The notes under the pieces: model-generated | Told to the model about the DNA's origin: nothing | What the model saw: only the letters and a program-made list of their open reading frames with translations | The model's database searches: none | Assembly (NCBI RefSeq): GCF_030811115.1 | Contig: NZ_JAUSQK010000001.1 | Span: 1,364,001-1,428,000 of the forward strand | Length of the DNA: 64,000 nucleotides | Reading direction: 5' to 3' | Source of the DNA: Olsenella profusa DSM 13989 | GTDB taxonomy: Bacteria > Actinomycetota > Coriobacteriia > Coriobacteriales > Atopobiaceae | Position numbers and translations under genes: made by a program | Shown here: positions 44,759 to 53,803 of the stretch, piece by piece | Layout: each line of letters opens with the position of its first letter | Numbering within the stretch: position 1 is the first letter of the stretch

Positions 44759-45484
44759 ATGGGCATCTTCAAGCGCATATGCATGCTGATCTTCAGCCTG
44801 GCAGGGCTCGTGTCGCTGACATGCCTCTCGCTGCCGTGGGTTGGTCCTTGGACGCTCACGATGACGCGCATGCTCCGCGAGTACTGGTACTATGCCACGC
44901 TCGAGGTTCTGGTGGTCATCACGGGTGTCGGCCTGCTCGTCTGCCTGCTGGTGGCCCTCCTCACGCGCAATCGCAAGGTCGTGGTGGTGGGCAGGGCCGG
45001 GGCCGACGAGATCGCAATCACCCGGGATGCCATCGCAAGCCAGGCCACGCACGTCATCGAGGAGGACGGTACGCTGCGCGCCCGCCGTGTGGCCGTGCGT
45101 GCCAAGAGGTATGGCCATGTGTGCGTGTCCTGTCGCGTGCAGCCGCTCCGTACCATCGATACCGTCACCGAGGGCGTTGCCCTGCACGATCGCATCGTGG
45201 AGGGCCTTAGGACCGTCTGCGGCGACAACGTGGACAGGGTGGGGATCGAGTTCGTTAACGCCAACGAATACGCCGCCCTCGATTCCCTCGACGAGCAGGC
45301 CTCGCACGCCGAGGCGGACGAGGCGGCAGCGCCCGCAGAGGCTCCTGCGGCTCCCACACCGGCAGCGCCCGTCGCGAGCGGCCAGGCCCCGGCGCAGCCA
45401 GACACGTCAGAGATCACGCTGCACCTCTCGCAGGGCTCAGATGGTGGGTACGGTATGGACGCTCATGCTCGAGGAGGGGAATAG
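44759..45484 (+). CDS. amaP: Alkaline shock response membrane anchor protein AmaP
   Basis: The 241-residue protein has two N-terminal membrane helices (about 8-28 and 45-72) and a cytoplasmic domain with strand-helix pattern (KVVVVGRAGADEIAITRDAIASQATHVI, VRAKRYGHVCVSCRVQPLRTI). The Ala/Pro-rich tail (about 185-225) is low complexity. AmaP tethers Asp23 to the membrane; the next two genes encode DUF2273 and Asp23-like proteins, confirming the operon. GGAAGGAGTCGC fixes the start; longer frames cross the promoter. Confidence 0.88.
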   Translation: MGIFKRICMLIFSLAGLVSLTCLSLPWVGPWTLTMTRMLREYWYYATLEVLVVITGVGLLVCLLVALLTRNRKVVVVGRAGADEIAITRDAIASQATHVIEEDGTLRARRVAVRAKRYGHVCVSCRVQPLRTIDTVTEGVALHDRIVEGLRTVCGDNVDRVGIEFVNANEYAALDSLDEQASHAEADEAAAPAEAPAAPTPAAPVASGQAPAQPDTSEITLHLSQGSDGGYGMDAHARGGE

Positions 45485-45486
45485 CC

Positions 45487-45813
45487 ATGGCGGACGACAA
45501 CCCCACGACGGAGGTGGACACTCGCTCGGATGCGACGTCGCATGACGTGCCGGCCGAGGGGTCCCCGCGCACCTTCTCCGACACCATGCGTAGTGCCTCC
45601 CGGTGGTTCAAGGCCACGTTTCCTGGTCGTCAGCACAGCGTCATGGGCGGCATCTGCGGGCTCGTGGTGGCGCTGCTCATCTTTGGCATCGGCTTCTGGC
45701 GCACGCTGTTCATCGTGATCTGCGTCGCCATCGGGGTCGCCATCGGCCAGTTCTTCGATGGCAACCCGCGCGTGGTGCGTGCCGTGCGCAAGGTCTTCTC
45801 GGACAATCGCTAA
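45487..45813 (+). CDS. DUF2273 small membrane protein
   Basis: The 108-residue protein has a polar 45-residue N-terminus and two closely spaced membrane helices (HSVMGGICGLVVALLIFGIGF, LFIVICVAIGVAIGQFFDG), the DUF2273 signature that accompanies AmaP/Asp23. It starts 2 bases after amaP. Family members are usually near 60-70 residues, so this one has an extended lead. Confidence 0.88.
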   Translation: MADDNPTTEVDTRSDATSHDVPAEGSPRTFSDTMRSASRWFKATFPGRQHSVMGGICGLVVALLIFGIGFWRTLFIVICVAIGVAIGQFFDGNPRVVRAVRKVFSDNR

Positions 45814-45831
45814 CACCCTGGGAGGCATATC

Positions 45832-46383
45832 GTGTCCGACACAACTTCCACTCCCGTTCCCGTGCCCGAGGGCGCCACGTCTGCCCCCGTGCAGGACGTC
45901 TCGCTGTCCACCTCGGATGACAACGACCTCGTCACCATGCACGCGGAGGCGTCTGGCGACGAGGGCGCGGAGGATCTCAGCTCCGAGGACTCCCTTACCT
46001 TCTCCAATGGCGTCATCGAGAAGATCGTGGCCATCGCCATGCGCGACGTCCCGGGGGTCATCGGCATGAAGGGCAGCTGGCTCAACCGCGTGCAGGATGC
46101 CTTTGGTGCGAGCGATTCGCGCAAGGGCGTCACGGTGGAGGTCACGTCCGACTCCTCCGTTCGCGTGAACGTCAGCGTGCTCATCACGTATGGTTCCTAT
46201 GCGCCCCAGGTCTTCGAGGATGTCAAGAAGGCCGTGGTCAAGGAGGTCACGGGGATGACGGGCCTCTCGGTTGCCGGTGTCAACCTCCGCATCGAGGACG
46301 TGCTCACGCCCGAGGAATACGCGGCCGAGAGCGGTGCTGTGGCCGACGAGGACGCGACCGATTCCCCAGAGGCCGAGGCATAG
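45832..46383 (+). CDS. Asp23/Gls24 family envelope stress protein
   Basis: The 183-residue cytoplasmic protein has the family core FSNGVIEKIVAIAMRDVPGVIGMKGSWLNRV and VTVEVTSDSSVRVNVSVLITYGSYAPQVFEDVKKAVVKEVTGMTGLSVAGVNLRIEDV. The N- and C-terminal tails are acidic. It forms membrane-associated networks via AmaP. Start GTG 45832 follows GGGAGGCATATC. murT starts directly after its stop. Confidence 0.92.
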   Translation: MSDTTSTPVPVPEGATSAPVQDVSLSTSDDNDLVTMHAEASGDEGAEDLSSEDSLTFSNGVIEKIVAIAMRDVPGVIGMKGSWLNRVQDAFGASDSRKGVTVEVTSDSSVRVNVSVLITYGSYAPQVFEDVKKAVVKEVTGMTGLSVAGVNLRIEDVLTPEEYAAESGAVADEDATDSPEAEA

Positions 46384-47733
46384 ATGGGCATTCGCTCGGG
46401 CATCGCCATCGGTGCCGGTCGTCTTGTCCACTGGGGCCTGTCCCATGTCGTGCACAGGAGTGCGTCGCAGCTGCCGGGGCGCGTCGCCCTCTCGATCGAC
46501 CCCATGCTCATGCGCGAGCTGGCACACAAGCTCACCTGGGGTTCCGTGGTCACGTGTGGCACCAATGGCAAGACGACCACCAACAACATCATCGCCAGCA
46601 CGCTGGAGCATGCCGGCAGGAAGGTGCTCTGCAACCGTGTGGGTGCCAACATGGCGCCAGGTGTGGTGTCGGCGCTCCTCTCCGGCCGCTCTGCGGATGT
46701 GGGCGTCATCGAGGCGGACGAGCTCTCGACCATCAACATCCTGCCGAGCCTGCAGCCTCACTATCTGGTGCTGCTCAACCTCTTTCGTGACCAGCTCGAT
46801 CGTGCCGGTGAGATCGATCGCGTGCAGGACGTGATCGTGCGCGCCCTTGCCGCCTCACCCGCCACAGCGCTCGTGGTCAACGGGGACGACCCGCTGTCCG
46901 TATGGGTCGCGCGTCGTGCGCATGAGGAGGGCACGAAGGTGCTGGCCTTTGGGGTGGCGGAGCCGCTCGATGTGGTGCCCGACCGCGTGCCCGAGGCGCG
47001 TTTCTGCCCCAGCTGCGGGGCGGAGCTCTCCTATGGGTACCGCAGCTATGCCCAGCTGGGCGCCTTCTCGTGCCCCCGGTGCGACTTCGCCCGCCCCGAC
47101 CTCGCCTTCACGGCGACCGCCGTGAAGGTTGGCCGTGAGGGCGTGCGCTTTGTGGCAACGGCGCTCGACGGCGCCTCCGCCACGGTATCCGCCTCGTTCG
47201 GCGGCACCTACATGGTCTACAACCTGCTTGCGTCCTTTGCGGCGGCCACGCTCTGTGGTGCCGGTGCAGGCGACCTCAACGAGACGCTCAAGACCTACCA
47301 CCCCAAGAACGGCCGCCTGCAGCACTTTGACGTGGATGGGCGCGAGGTCGTGCTCAACCTGGCCAAGAACCCGGCCGGCCTCAACCAGAACATCGGTCTC
47401 TTGGAGCAGGACACGCGCAGGAAGGTCGTGCTCGTGCTCGTCAACGACAACGCCAACGATGGCACGGACGTCTCGTGGATCTGGGACGTGGACTTCGAGC
47501 GCTTCCGCGATGAGGACGACCTGCGCCTCTATGCGGGGGGCACCCGTGCCAATGACGTGCAAGTGCGCCTCAAGTACGCCGGGTTGCCCTCGGAGGTGGT
47601 GGGTAGCGTGGAGGAGGCTGTCCGCAGGGCGGACTCGCTCCCCAAGGAGCGCCCGCTCTATGTGCTGGCCAACTACTCGGCGCTGTTTCCCGCGCGGGCC
47701 GAGCTGGAGAGGCTGGGGGAGCGCCATGGCTGA
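46384..47733 (+). CDS. murT: Lipid II isoglutaminyl synthase, MurT subunit
   Basis: The 449-residue Mur-ligase-like subunit amidates D-Glu of lipid II with GatD. ATP motif GTNGKTTT is at 59-66. The zinc ribbon specific to MurT (CPSCGAELSYGYRSYAQLGAFSCPRC) is near 205-230. The C-terminal DUF1727-type end is NLAKNPAGLNQNIGLLEQD. It begins next to the Asp23 stop and overlaps gatD by 8 bases. Confidence 0.95.
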   Translation: MGIRSGIAIGAGRLVHWGLSHVVHRSASQLPGRVALSIDPMLMRELAHKLTWGSVVTCGTNGKTTTNNIIASTLEHAGRKVLCNRVGANMAPGVVSALLSGRSADVGVIEADELSTINILPSLQPHYLVLLNLFRDQLDRAGEIDRVQDVIVRALAASPATALVVNGDDPLSVWVARRAHEEGTKVLAFGVAEPLDVVPDRVPEARFCPSCGAELSYGYRSYAQLGAFSCPRCDFARPDLAFTATAVKVGREGVRFVATALDGASATVSASFGGTYMVYNLLASFAAATLCGAGAGDLNETLKTYHPKNGRLQHFDVDGREVVLNLAKNPAGLNQNIGLLEQDTRRKVVLVLVNDNANDGTDVSWIWDVDFERFRDEDDLRLYAGGTRANDVQVRLKYAGLPSEVVGSVEEAVRRADSLPKERPLYVLANYSALFPARAELERLGERHG

Positions 47734-48478
47734 CGGTGTGCATACGGTGCGCATCGCGCACCTCTTCCCGGAGCTGCTCAACCTCTACGGGGACTCTGGC
47801 AACATCCTGGTGCTCAAGAGCCGCCTGGCCTGGCGCCACCTGGGCTGCGAGGTACGCGAGGTGCACGTGGGGGAGCGTCCGAGCTTCTCGGACGTCGACC
47901 TTGTCTTTGTGGGCGGTGGAACCGATTGCGAGCAGCGCATCGTGTGCGAGAGCCTGCTCGAGGAGCGCGAGGAGCTGGCGGCCTTCGTGGAGGACGGTGG
48001 CGTGCTCGCCGCCGTCTGTGGCGGCTACCAACTGCTCGGGGACTACTATCTCATGGGTGACGAGCGCGTGCAGGGGCTTGCGCTCGTCGATCTCTACACC
48101 GATCGCGACGAGCCACGCCTCATCGGCAACGTGGCCGTGAGGAGTCGCATCAGCCCACAGCCCATCGTGGGGTACGAGAACCATGGTGGCCGCACGCATC
48201 TGGGGCGGGACGTGGAGCCTCTGGGCACGGTGCTCTACGGAAGCGGTAACGACGGTGAGAGTGGCTATGAGGGCTGCCTCTACAAGAACGTGGTGGGCAC
48301 CTATGTGCATGGGCCACTCCTGCCCAAGAATCCCGGTGTCGCCGATTATCTGTTGTCACGTGCCCTAAAGCGCAGGTATGGTGAGGGTGATCTCGAGCCG
48401 TTGGATGACTCTGCGGAGCATGCGGCCAACAAGGTCATGTTTGACAGGATGATGGCCGGTACCGTGCCTTCTCGCTAG
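47726..48478 (+). CDS. gatD: Lipid II isoglutaminyl synthase, GatD glutaminase subunit
   Basis: The 250-residue class I glutamine amidotransferase-like protein supplies ammonia to MurT. Catalytic Cys98 is in AAVCGGYQLLG and His195 in GTYVHGPLLPKNP. The start at 47726 overlaps murT; the longer frame is murT in another frame. Confidence 0.95.
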   Translation: MADGVHTVRIAHLFPELLNLYGDSGNILVLKSRLAWRHLGCEVREVHVGERPSFSDVDLVFVGGGTDCEQRIVCESLLEEREELAAFVEDGGVLAAVCGGYQLLGDYYLMGDERVQGLALVDLYTDRDEPRLIGNVAVRSRISPQPIVGYENHGGRTHLGRDVEPLGTVLYGSGNDGESGYEGCLYKNVVGTYVHGPLLPKNPGVADYLLSRALKRRYGEGDLEPLDDSAEHAANKVMFDRMMAGTVPSR

Positions 48479-48509
48479 GGTGCGGTCTGCTGAAGGGAGT
48501 CTGAGTCTC

Positions 48510-49439
48510 ATGAAGAAGATCATCGTCTACGGCGGCCTCAACATGGACCTTTCGATGGAGTGCGACCGCCTGCCCGTGCCAGGTGAAAGCCTGAGGGGCA
48601 GCAACTTTGTGGCAACGCCCGGCGGCAAGGGCGGCAACGAGGCCGTGGCCGCCGCGCGCATGGGTGCCGAGACCTTCATGGTGGGCAAGGTGGGCAACGA
48701 CCACTACGGTCGCAAGCTCACGTCCGAGCTCGTGGAGCATGGCGTCTCCGTCAACAACGTGAGCGTGACGGCGCGTGACGAGACGGGCGTGTCGCTCGTG
48801 CTGCGCTGCGGCACCGAGCGCAGCGTAGTCACCGACCCCGGCGCCAACGCCAAGATGTCCTACGAGGAGGTTCGTGCGGCCATCCATGGCCTGGGGCAGC
48901 ACAGCAACATCCTGCTCATGTCCCTGGGTGGGGGCATCGACGTTGCCATGCAGTCGCTTGCCTGCGCCAAGCGCAACGATCTGTTCGTCATCCTGCGCGC
49001 GTCGGTGGTGGAGGGCATGAAGCTGCCCGACGAGGCGTATGCGGGGCTCGACCTCCTGGTGATCAACCGCACGGACTGTCGCATCCTCAGTGGCCTCGCG
49101 CCGACGGACGATGGCGCCTGCGCCAGGGCGCTTGAGTTCTTTGCAGGCAGGGGCGTCAGGCAGTGCGTCATCACGCTCAAGGGCGGTGGCTCCGTGACGC
49201 TCGTGGATGGTGAGATGGTGCGCGTTCCCGGCAGGAAGGTCGAGGTCGTCGACCCCTCCTGCGCTGGCGACACGTATGCGGGCACCCTGGCGACATGCCT
49301 GGCCGATGACATGCCGCTCAAGGAGAGCATGGAGTTTGCCACGGCAGCGGCGGCGCTTGCCATCACCAAGGTGGGGGCCCAGGAGTCCATCCCCAGCTGG
49401 AAGCAGGCGCAGGACTTCCTCAAGGCGGCACAGGAGTAG
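48510..49439 (+). CDS. PfkB family carbohydrate kinase (ribokinase-like)
   Basis: The 309-residue sugar kinase begins MKKIIVYGGLNMDLSMECDRLPVPGESL, the ribokinase-type start, with GGKGGNEAVAAARMGAE (sugar site) and C-terminal DPSCAGDTYAG near 250-257, where the usual anion-hole Gly-Ala-Gly-Asp reads Cys-Ala-Gly-Asp; the catalytic Asp is kept. Substrate unknown. It sits after murT-gatD, 31 bases downstream. An intrinsic terminator follows at 49552. Confidence 0.88.
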   Translation: MKKIIVYGGLNMDLSMECDRLPVPGESLRGSNFVATPGGKGGNEAVAAARMGAETFMVGKVGNDHYGRKLTSELVEHGVSVNNVSVTARDETGVSLVLRCGTERSVVTDPGANAKMSYEEVRAAIHGLGQHSNILLMSLGGGIDVAMQSLACAKRNDLFVILRASVVEGMKLPDEAYAGLDLLVINRTDCRILSGLAPTDDGACARALEFFAGRGVRQCVITLKGGGSVTLVDGEMVRVPGRKVEVVDPSCAGDTYAGTLATCLADDMPLKESMEFATAAAALAITKVGAQESIPSWKQAQDFLKAAQE

Positions 49440-49551
49440 GGGTGAGGCATCCCTCTCTGCCCTGTCGCTGGATGAAGGACGCTCGTCAGCCAGCAGCTGC
49501 TCGTGAACAGTTCTTATGGCTTGAGGCAGCTGGAAGCAAGGGCTTGGGAAG

Positions 49552-49573
49552 GCCGTCCGCATATGCGGACGGC
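49552..49573 (+). terminator. Intrinsic terminator after the PfkB gene
   Basis: A perfect 22-base palindrome (GCCGTCCGCAT/ATGCGGACGGC) followed by TCCTCTT. The group II intron remnant begins about 8 bases beyond it. Group IIC introns insert at this position after terminator stems. Confidence 0.7.
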
Positions 49574-49581
49574 TCCTCTTG

Positions 49582-50345
49582 GTGTGTCGGGCATGGCACA
49601 CACCTAACGGGTGAAAGTCCCGAGTGCGCCTGGCAACGGGACGCGCATAGCCAGTGACAAGGATGCCCGTCGTGAGGCAAAACCTGAAGGAATCCCAAGG
49701 CATAACTTCGGCCCGGGAATCATGAACCGTATGAGGCGGATGTAGCGGACAAGGTCACCGAACGGGCTGAAGCCCGATGGCTGCACAGAAGCTGCGGACG
49801 TAGATGCGGCGGGTACGCGAGGCGAAAGATGTTGGTTTTACCCCGGGAGGCCTCACGGACGGGAAAAGGACGCAGAGGAGTCAGTCGTCTCAAGAAGGAG
49901 CAGTGGCGACAAGGTCGCCTGCAGCAACGGTGAGCTGTGAGGCGCCAGCGGAGGCCATAGTACCTAGAGCGCCAACGGGGAGGGGACAAACCTAGGTGGA
50001 GAGAGTCGCTGAGTAGGACAGTGTGCGCGGAGTAGCGAACTCGACGAGGTACAGGTGAACGGGTGGGTGGGCTACTTTCGGCTTGCGGACATGCGCAAGG
50101 TGCCACGCACGCTCGACGGGTGGCTGCAGCGTAAAATTTGCTATGTGTAGTGGAAATGCTGGAAGCGTATTCGCACGAAGCTACATATCTGTCACAACAC
50201 TCAACGGCGCAAGTTCGCAGAGCTGGGTTGGGCTTTCCCCTACAATCGTCACCTGCAAATGCGTTAAGCCTAGGAACTGCATGTACCGAACGGTACACAC
50301 GGTGGTGTGGGAGGATGGCGCATCGAATAACGGCGCGCCTCCCAC
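49582..50345 (+). mobile_element. Deleted group II intron (group IIC-like) with maturase remnant
   Basis: Three intron parts are visible. The 5' ribozyme (about 49582-50030) contains ACCTAACGGGTGAAAGTCCCG and the typical GGAGGCCATAGTACC segment near the intron ORF. A maturase end (50055-50150) reads VNGWVGYFRLADMRKVPRTLDGWLQRKICYV and then a stop; the X-domain reading continues past it (WKCWKRIRTK). A domain V/VI-like 3' end (about 50273-50345) has TACCGAACGGTAC and GGTGGTGTG. Nearly all of the reverse transcriptase is missing, so it cannot move alone. Boundaries are approximate. Confidence 0.75.
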
Positions 50346-50359
50346 CGATTGTTCTCGAG

Positions 50360-50533
50360 GGAACGAAATGGCCCCAAGTGCGTGCCGACATCGAGGCGCA
50401 GGGCGGACTCATCGAGGAATCGAGAGCCATTTGACGCCTTTACGAATCTCAATCCTGGGCTTTTGTCATCCGTGGGCGCCGTCGACGCACCGTAAGCACA
50501 CGCTCGAGCGCGCACTTGGGGCCATTTCGTTCC
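50360..50533. repeat. 174-bp element with exact 23-bp inverted terminal repeats
   Basis: Bases 50360-50382 and 50511-50533 are exact inverted copies (GGAACGAAATGGCCCC... and its complement). The 128 bases between have no convincing gene and no ribosome site. No target duplication is obvious. It could be a MITE-like element or a large hairpin. The rest of 50346-50707 shows nothing else. Confidence 0.65.
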
Positions 50534-50707
50534 ATTGCCACCACCACGTGGCTACAACAGCGTCACGATATTTGAAGAAACGCGTCCACATCGAAGCTTC
50601 TTTTCCCATAAGCGATGCTTTTATGGAGTGGTATTACAAAAAGATACGAAGTAATACCATAGGGGCAACGAGGCATAAACGAGTACACACGAACCACTGG
50701 GGGCTGC

Positions 50708-50908
50708 ATGAAGGAAAAGATGACCCCGATTGTCGCCAAGGTCATGCCCCAGGAGAAAGAGCTGTTCTTTGAGGCAACCGAGCGCATCGGAACCACCCCA
50801 TCCAACGCCATTCGGATGTTTATCGCAGCGTTTAACAGGGTTGGCACCTTTCCCTTTGAGTTGGGGGTGCCAGCAGGGAGAAGCGTGGGGAAGCACGATG
50901 CGACATAA
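50708..50908 (+). CDS. RelB/DinJ-family antitoxin, orphan
   Basis: The 66-residue protein has the DinJ/RelB ribbon-helix-helix N-terminus (PIVAKVMPQEKELFFEATERIGTTPSNAIRMFIAAFNRVGTFPFEL). The family is normally followed by a RelE/YafQ toxin gene, but 50909-51122 holds no frame with toxin features. It is either an orphan after toxin loss or a distant solitary regulator. The DNA-binding end is intact; the C-terminal toxin-binding part is short (GVPAGRSVGKHDAT). Confidence 0.75.
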   Translation: MKEKMTPIVAKVMPQEKELFFEATERIGTTPSNAIRMFIAAFNRVGTFPFELGVPAGRSVGKHDAT

Positions 50909-51122
50909 GTGGTTGATGCTCCGACTGGCAAGGATCGTGTATCGTATGGTGCCGTGTCCTCTGACCATGCGCTTTCGAGCGGCTCAGACGAGTGCGTGCA
51001 TACGGCACATGTGGATGTGAGGTCTGGGCACGATTTCCCTGTGCCACAGGTTGATGTTGCGCCTCCCTATGACATCGTCTATAGTAGCTACCGCCGCTTG
51101 CTCGTGAGCGGCAGACATGTTC

Positions 51123-51197
51123 GGGCGTTTAGCTCAGGGGGAGAGCGCTTCCCTGACACGGAAGAGGTCAGAAGTTCAAATCTTCTAACGCCCACCA
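51123..51197 (+). tRNA. tRNA-Val (GAC)
   Basis: A 75-base gene including an encoded CCA end. The acceptor pairs GGGCGTT with AACGCCC. The anticodon arm is CTTCC-CTGACAC-GGAAG, giving anticodon GAC for Val; the T arm contains GTTCAAATC. D loop AGCTCAGGGGGAGAGC. The region just after it carries decayed insertion elements. A 55-base stretch after the tRNA (AGGTTATGTTCTCTGGCC) holds only a small palindrome. Confidence 0.93.
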
Positions 51198-51288
51198 TGA
51201 ACTCGCAGGCCAGAGGTTATGTTCTCTGGCCTGTTCTTGTTTAGCGCACTAAAGGGGCCACCAAATAGGACATCAAAGCCAAGGGTTC

Positions 51289-52089
51289 CTACATGCTCAG
51301 CGAACGGACAAGGGTGGTTATTCGCACGTTAAGTGACCGGTGCACCAGCAGTGAGTGCGCCGGTCGAATCATGTGGGAGCCCGCGAGCCACGCGATTGCG
51401 ACCACCCCGCCCCAAGGCTTCCTGCCCATCACCGAATCGGCGTGCGCGCCACCGCCCATGCAGCGGCGCCACTCGTCCGTGGGGCATCGCGAGCAGAGTA
51501 TCGTCGACGAGCTGTCGTGGCGCCCCTCGGTGAGCTCGAGCAGGAAGTGCATCTGCTCGGTGGTGGGCCTGTCGACGAGGAGCTCGTCCAGCATGAGCGC
51601 CTTGTGGGCCGCGTACTCGTTCAGCACCTCCCCCTCGGATCACCCCGCAGACATCCTCTCCGTCCGGTAGACAAGCATGTCGGGCATGCGCACGTAGAGG
51701 GTCTTGAGCCCGCGCTTGCAGGCCCGCTTCCCCAGCGCACGGGCAAGGTGGCCCTTGCCTGTGCCGGTGAGTCCCTCGGCTATCACGTAGGTGGCGGAGG
51801 CGACGAGCTGGCAGGTGGCGAGTTCGGTGACCGGCGTGTGGTCGAGCGGCCTGCCGTCGTAGCCGATGTTCGCGACGTCGGCCTGAGGCAGCCGGAGGCG
51901 GGCGTCGCGCAGCAGCCTCGCCGCGCGCGCATCCTCCATCTCCTGGTATGCGTGGTCGACGACCGTGCGCAGGCGGTCGTCGAGGGGCAGGGCCGCGAGG
52001 GACGCGTCGGACTCGAGCATCTCCACCGCCTCGACCTTCGAGGGCACCCTGGGCTCGCGCAGCTCCCTCCTGGTCTCGGGGTCGAGCAT
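51289..52089 (-). pseudogene. istB: IS21 family IstB-like ATPase, frameshifted
   Basis: Minus-strand IstB helper ATPase. The N-terminal part (52089-51640) has DARLRLPQADVANIGYDGRPLDHTPVTELATCQ and Walker A-like GLTGTGKGHLARALG (the usual final Ser/Thr is Gly-His). The C-terminal part lies in another frame (51627-51289): NEYAAHKALMLDELLVDRPTTEQMHFLLELTEGRH and GGGAHADSVMGR. The frameshift near 51635 kills the gene. It follows the decayed istA on the same strand, so the two are remains of one element. Confidence 0.8.
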
Positions 52090-53035
52090 CGCTCGTCATC
52101 TCCCCCGTAGCAGCCGGCGCCGCGGATGTGGCCCTGCGCCCCCATCTGCACGTCGGCGAAGACGCGCGACGCCACGGCGTGCGTGTTCGGCCCGACCTCC
52201 CCGGCCCAGCAAAGCATCCTGGCGTCGTCCCGCTCGGCCCGCTCGGCGTGCGCGAACTCGGGCGGCATGTGGGCGGGGTCGGTGCGGCAGGGCCACCGCT
52301 CGCATGGCCTGAGCCTGGCGTGTGTGGCGACGCGTCCGCTGGCGACCCACGCCTCCACGGCGGAGTCGCCCACCCTGAGGTTCGCCCTCTGACCAACGCA
52401 CACGTGGGGAACAGGGTGTGGTCGCACCCAAATGGTGACATGGAGGTCGGGAGCCACCTCGCGTCCATAGACCCACTCGCGCGCCTGCGGGCATGATCGC
52501 CGTCATGTAGTGGGCGCCCAGGGCTTCCTAGGTCTCGCTGAGGACCACCTCACCGCCCTTGGGGCGAGAGACCGCGCCGGTCTTGAGATTGTCGCAGAGG
52601 TCCTGGCCGCCACGCCGCCGAAGAGGTCCCAGGCGTGCGCGTGGCACATGAACCAGGCGCCCTGCCTCATGCCCAGCGTAGCCTCGACGTGGCCGTGCTG
52701 CGGGTAAGGTAGGGTCGCCACGAACAGGCGACACTTGGTGGCCTCGCTCCCCTCGCTGGTGGGCCACATGGGTGTGCCGTCCCAGCCGACCTCCATGACC
52801 TGAACGGGCTTGCGCTCCAGGTGGTTTGTGACGCCCCCGGCCGCGACGAAGGCCTTGTAGCCCCTGCGGAGCGTGCTGTGGCTCTTGGTCACCAAGCCGT
52901 CGCGGATCGCCCCGTCGCGGTGCTCCTCCGGGAGATGTGCTTGGCGGAGAGCGTATCTCCCTCCCGGCCATGCCCCTTGCCGGTAGTTCCAGAGCCGGCT
53001 TGGCTCCTATCCCCTTCGCCATCCGCATCACCTCC
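52090..53035 (-). pseudogene. istA: IS21 family IstA transposase remnants
   Basis: Fragments in several minus-strand frames. The integrase core, about 52895-52560, reads QVMEVGWDGTPMW, FVATLPYPQHGHVEATLGMRQGAWFMCHAHAWDLFGG and then DNLKTGAV in another frame. The C-terminal part, about 52460-52120, reads PHVCVGQRANLRVGDSAVEAWVASGRVATHARLRPCE and DPAHMPPEFAHAE. Internal stops and shifts show decay. The ends of the element could not be set; bases 53036-53251 show nothing else. Confidence 0.75.
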
Positions 53036-53251
53036 CCTCGTCATCCGAACGGTGAATGGGACAAGCCTAGGAAGTGGCCTCATTGGCGGGACCGCTCGCA
53101 CGCGGCGCATGGTCACATGATCGCGATTTGGTGGTCGCATGCCTGTAATTGGTGCCGTTTACGGTGCAAATAATCAATCAATCGTCAGGTGGCCGAACTA
53201 GGCTGATTGGGGACTGGAGCCGGGTCGTTCCCGGGCGTGTCAGAATGTGAG

Positions 53252-53297
53252 CTTTGAAAACGGGACCCGCCCAACCTTACTGGGTGATGCGGGTCCC
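53252..53297 (-). terminator. Intrinsic terminator of the Cys-rich small protein gene
   Basis: On the minus strand, GGGACCCGC pairs with GCGGGTCCC (53262-53270 with 53289-53297; 9 bp plus inner CCCA/TGGG) and is followed by GTTTTCAAAG. It lies 38 bases after the stop of the gene at 53335 and is a classical rho-independent terminator. Confidence 0.75.
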
Positions 53298-53334
53298 ATG
53301 CTGACCGTAGCTGCGGCGTGAGGCGGGGAGTGCC

Positions 53335-53709
53335 CTACAGGTATACGTCTGCCTCCTCGCGATCAAACTTGTGTAGAAGCTCGTGACAGGGCCTGCAGGC
53401 CGCGCAGTCGCAGAACTTGGCGCCGGCGTTCTTGCGCTCCTGCGAGTGGGCAACCATCTTTGCGGCACCCTCCTCGCCAAAGGCCTTCTTGCCCATGTCG
53501 GACCCGGCGAGGGCAATGAGATCATCGATGGTGGTCTGGTGCTCGCTTATGGCGTCGAGCAGTGTGTTGGTTGCGGCATCTGCGTCCGCGCCACCTGCGA
53601 TGGCGTCCTTCCAAGCCTGCGCGGCCGCCTTGGTGTCAGCCGAGGCCGGGGGCGCGGCGAGCATCTCTTCGACCTTGGCCGCAACGTAGTCCAGGAGTTC
53701 CTTGTCCAT
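53335..53709 (-). CDS. Small protein with C-terminal cysteine cluster
   Basis: The 124-residue protein starts MDKELLDYVAAKVEEMLAAPP after a strong TAGGAGGAAGGAATCCC site. About 75 residues are helical and Ala-rich (AWKDAIAGGADADAATNTLLDAISEHQTTIDDLIAL). The C-terminus has CDCAACRPCHELLHKF, four Cys spaced C-x-C-x2-C-x2-C plus two His, suggesting metal or Fe-S binding. No family is recognised. It is in the insertion-rich region but has an intact start, stop and terminator, so it seems functional. Confidence 0.75.
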   Translation of the reverse strand: MDKELLDYVAAKVEEMLAAPPASADTKAAAQAWKDAIAGGADADAATNTLLDAISEHQTTIDDLIALAGSDMGKKAFGEEGAAKMVAHSQERKNAGAKFCDCAACRPCHELLHKFDREEADVYL

Positions 53710-53803
53710 GGGATTCCTTCCTCCTAAAGGGACAGTTGTGACGTGACTGCAGGAAATCCTACCCAAGTCGCGTGCCTTTAAGCGGGGGTTTCGGCCAGGA
53801 CGC

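Noticed and set aside
50083-50772. 229-codon plus-strand frame spanning the intron end and inverted repeats
   Set aside because: It crosses domain V-like RNA and the 23-bp repeats and has no ribosome site or family match.
50909-51244. Open frame that could be the toxin partner of the antitoxin
   Set aside because: It runs through tRNA-Val and lacks RelE/YafQ features.
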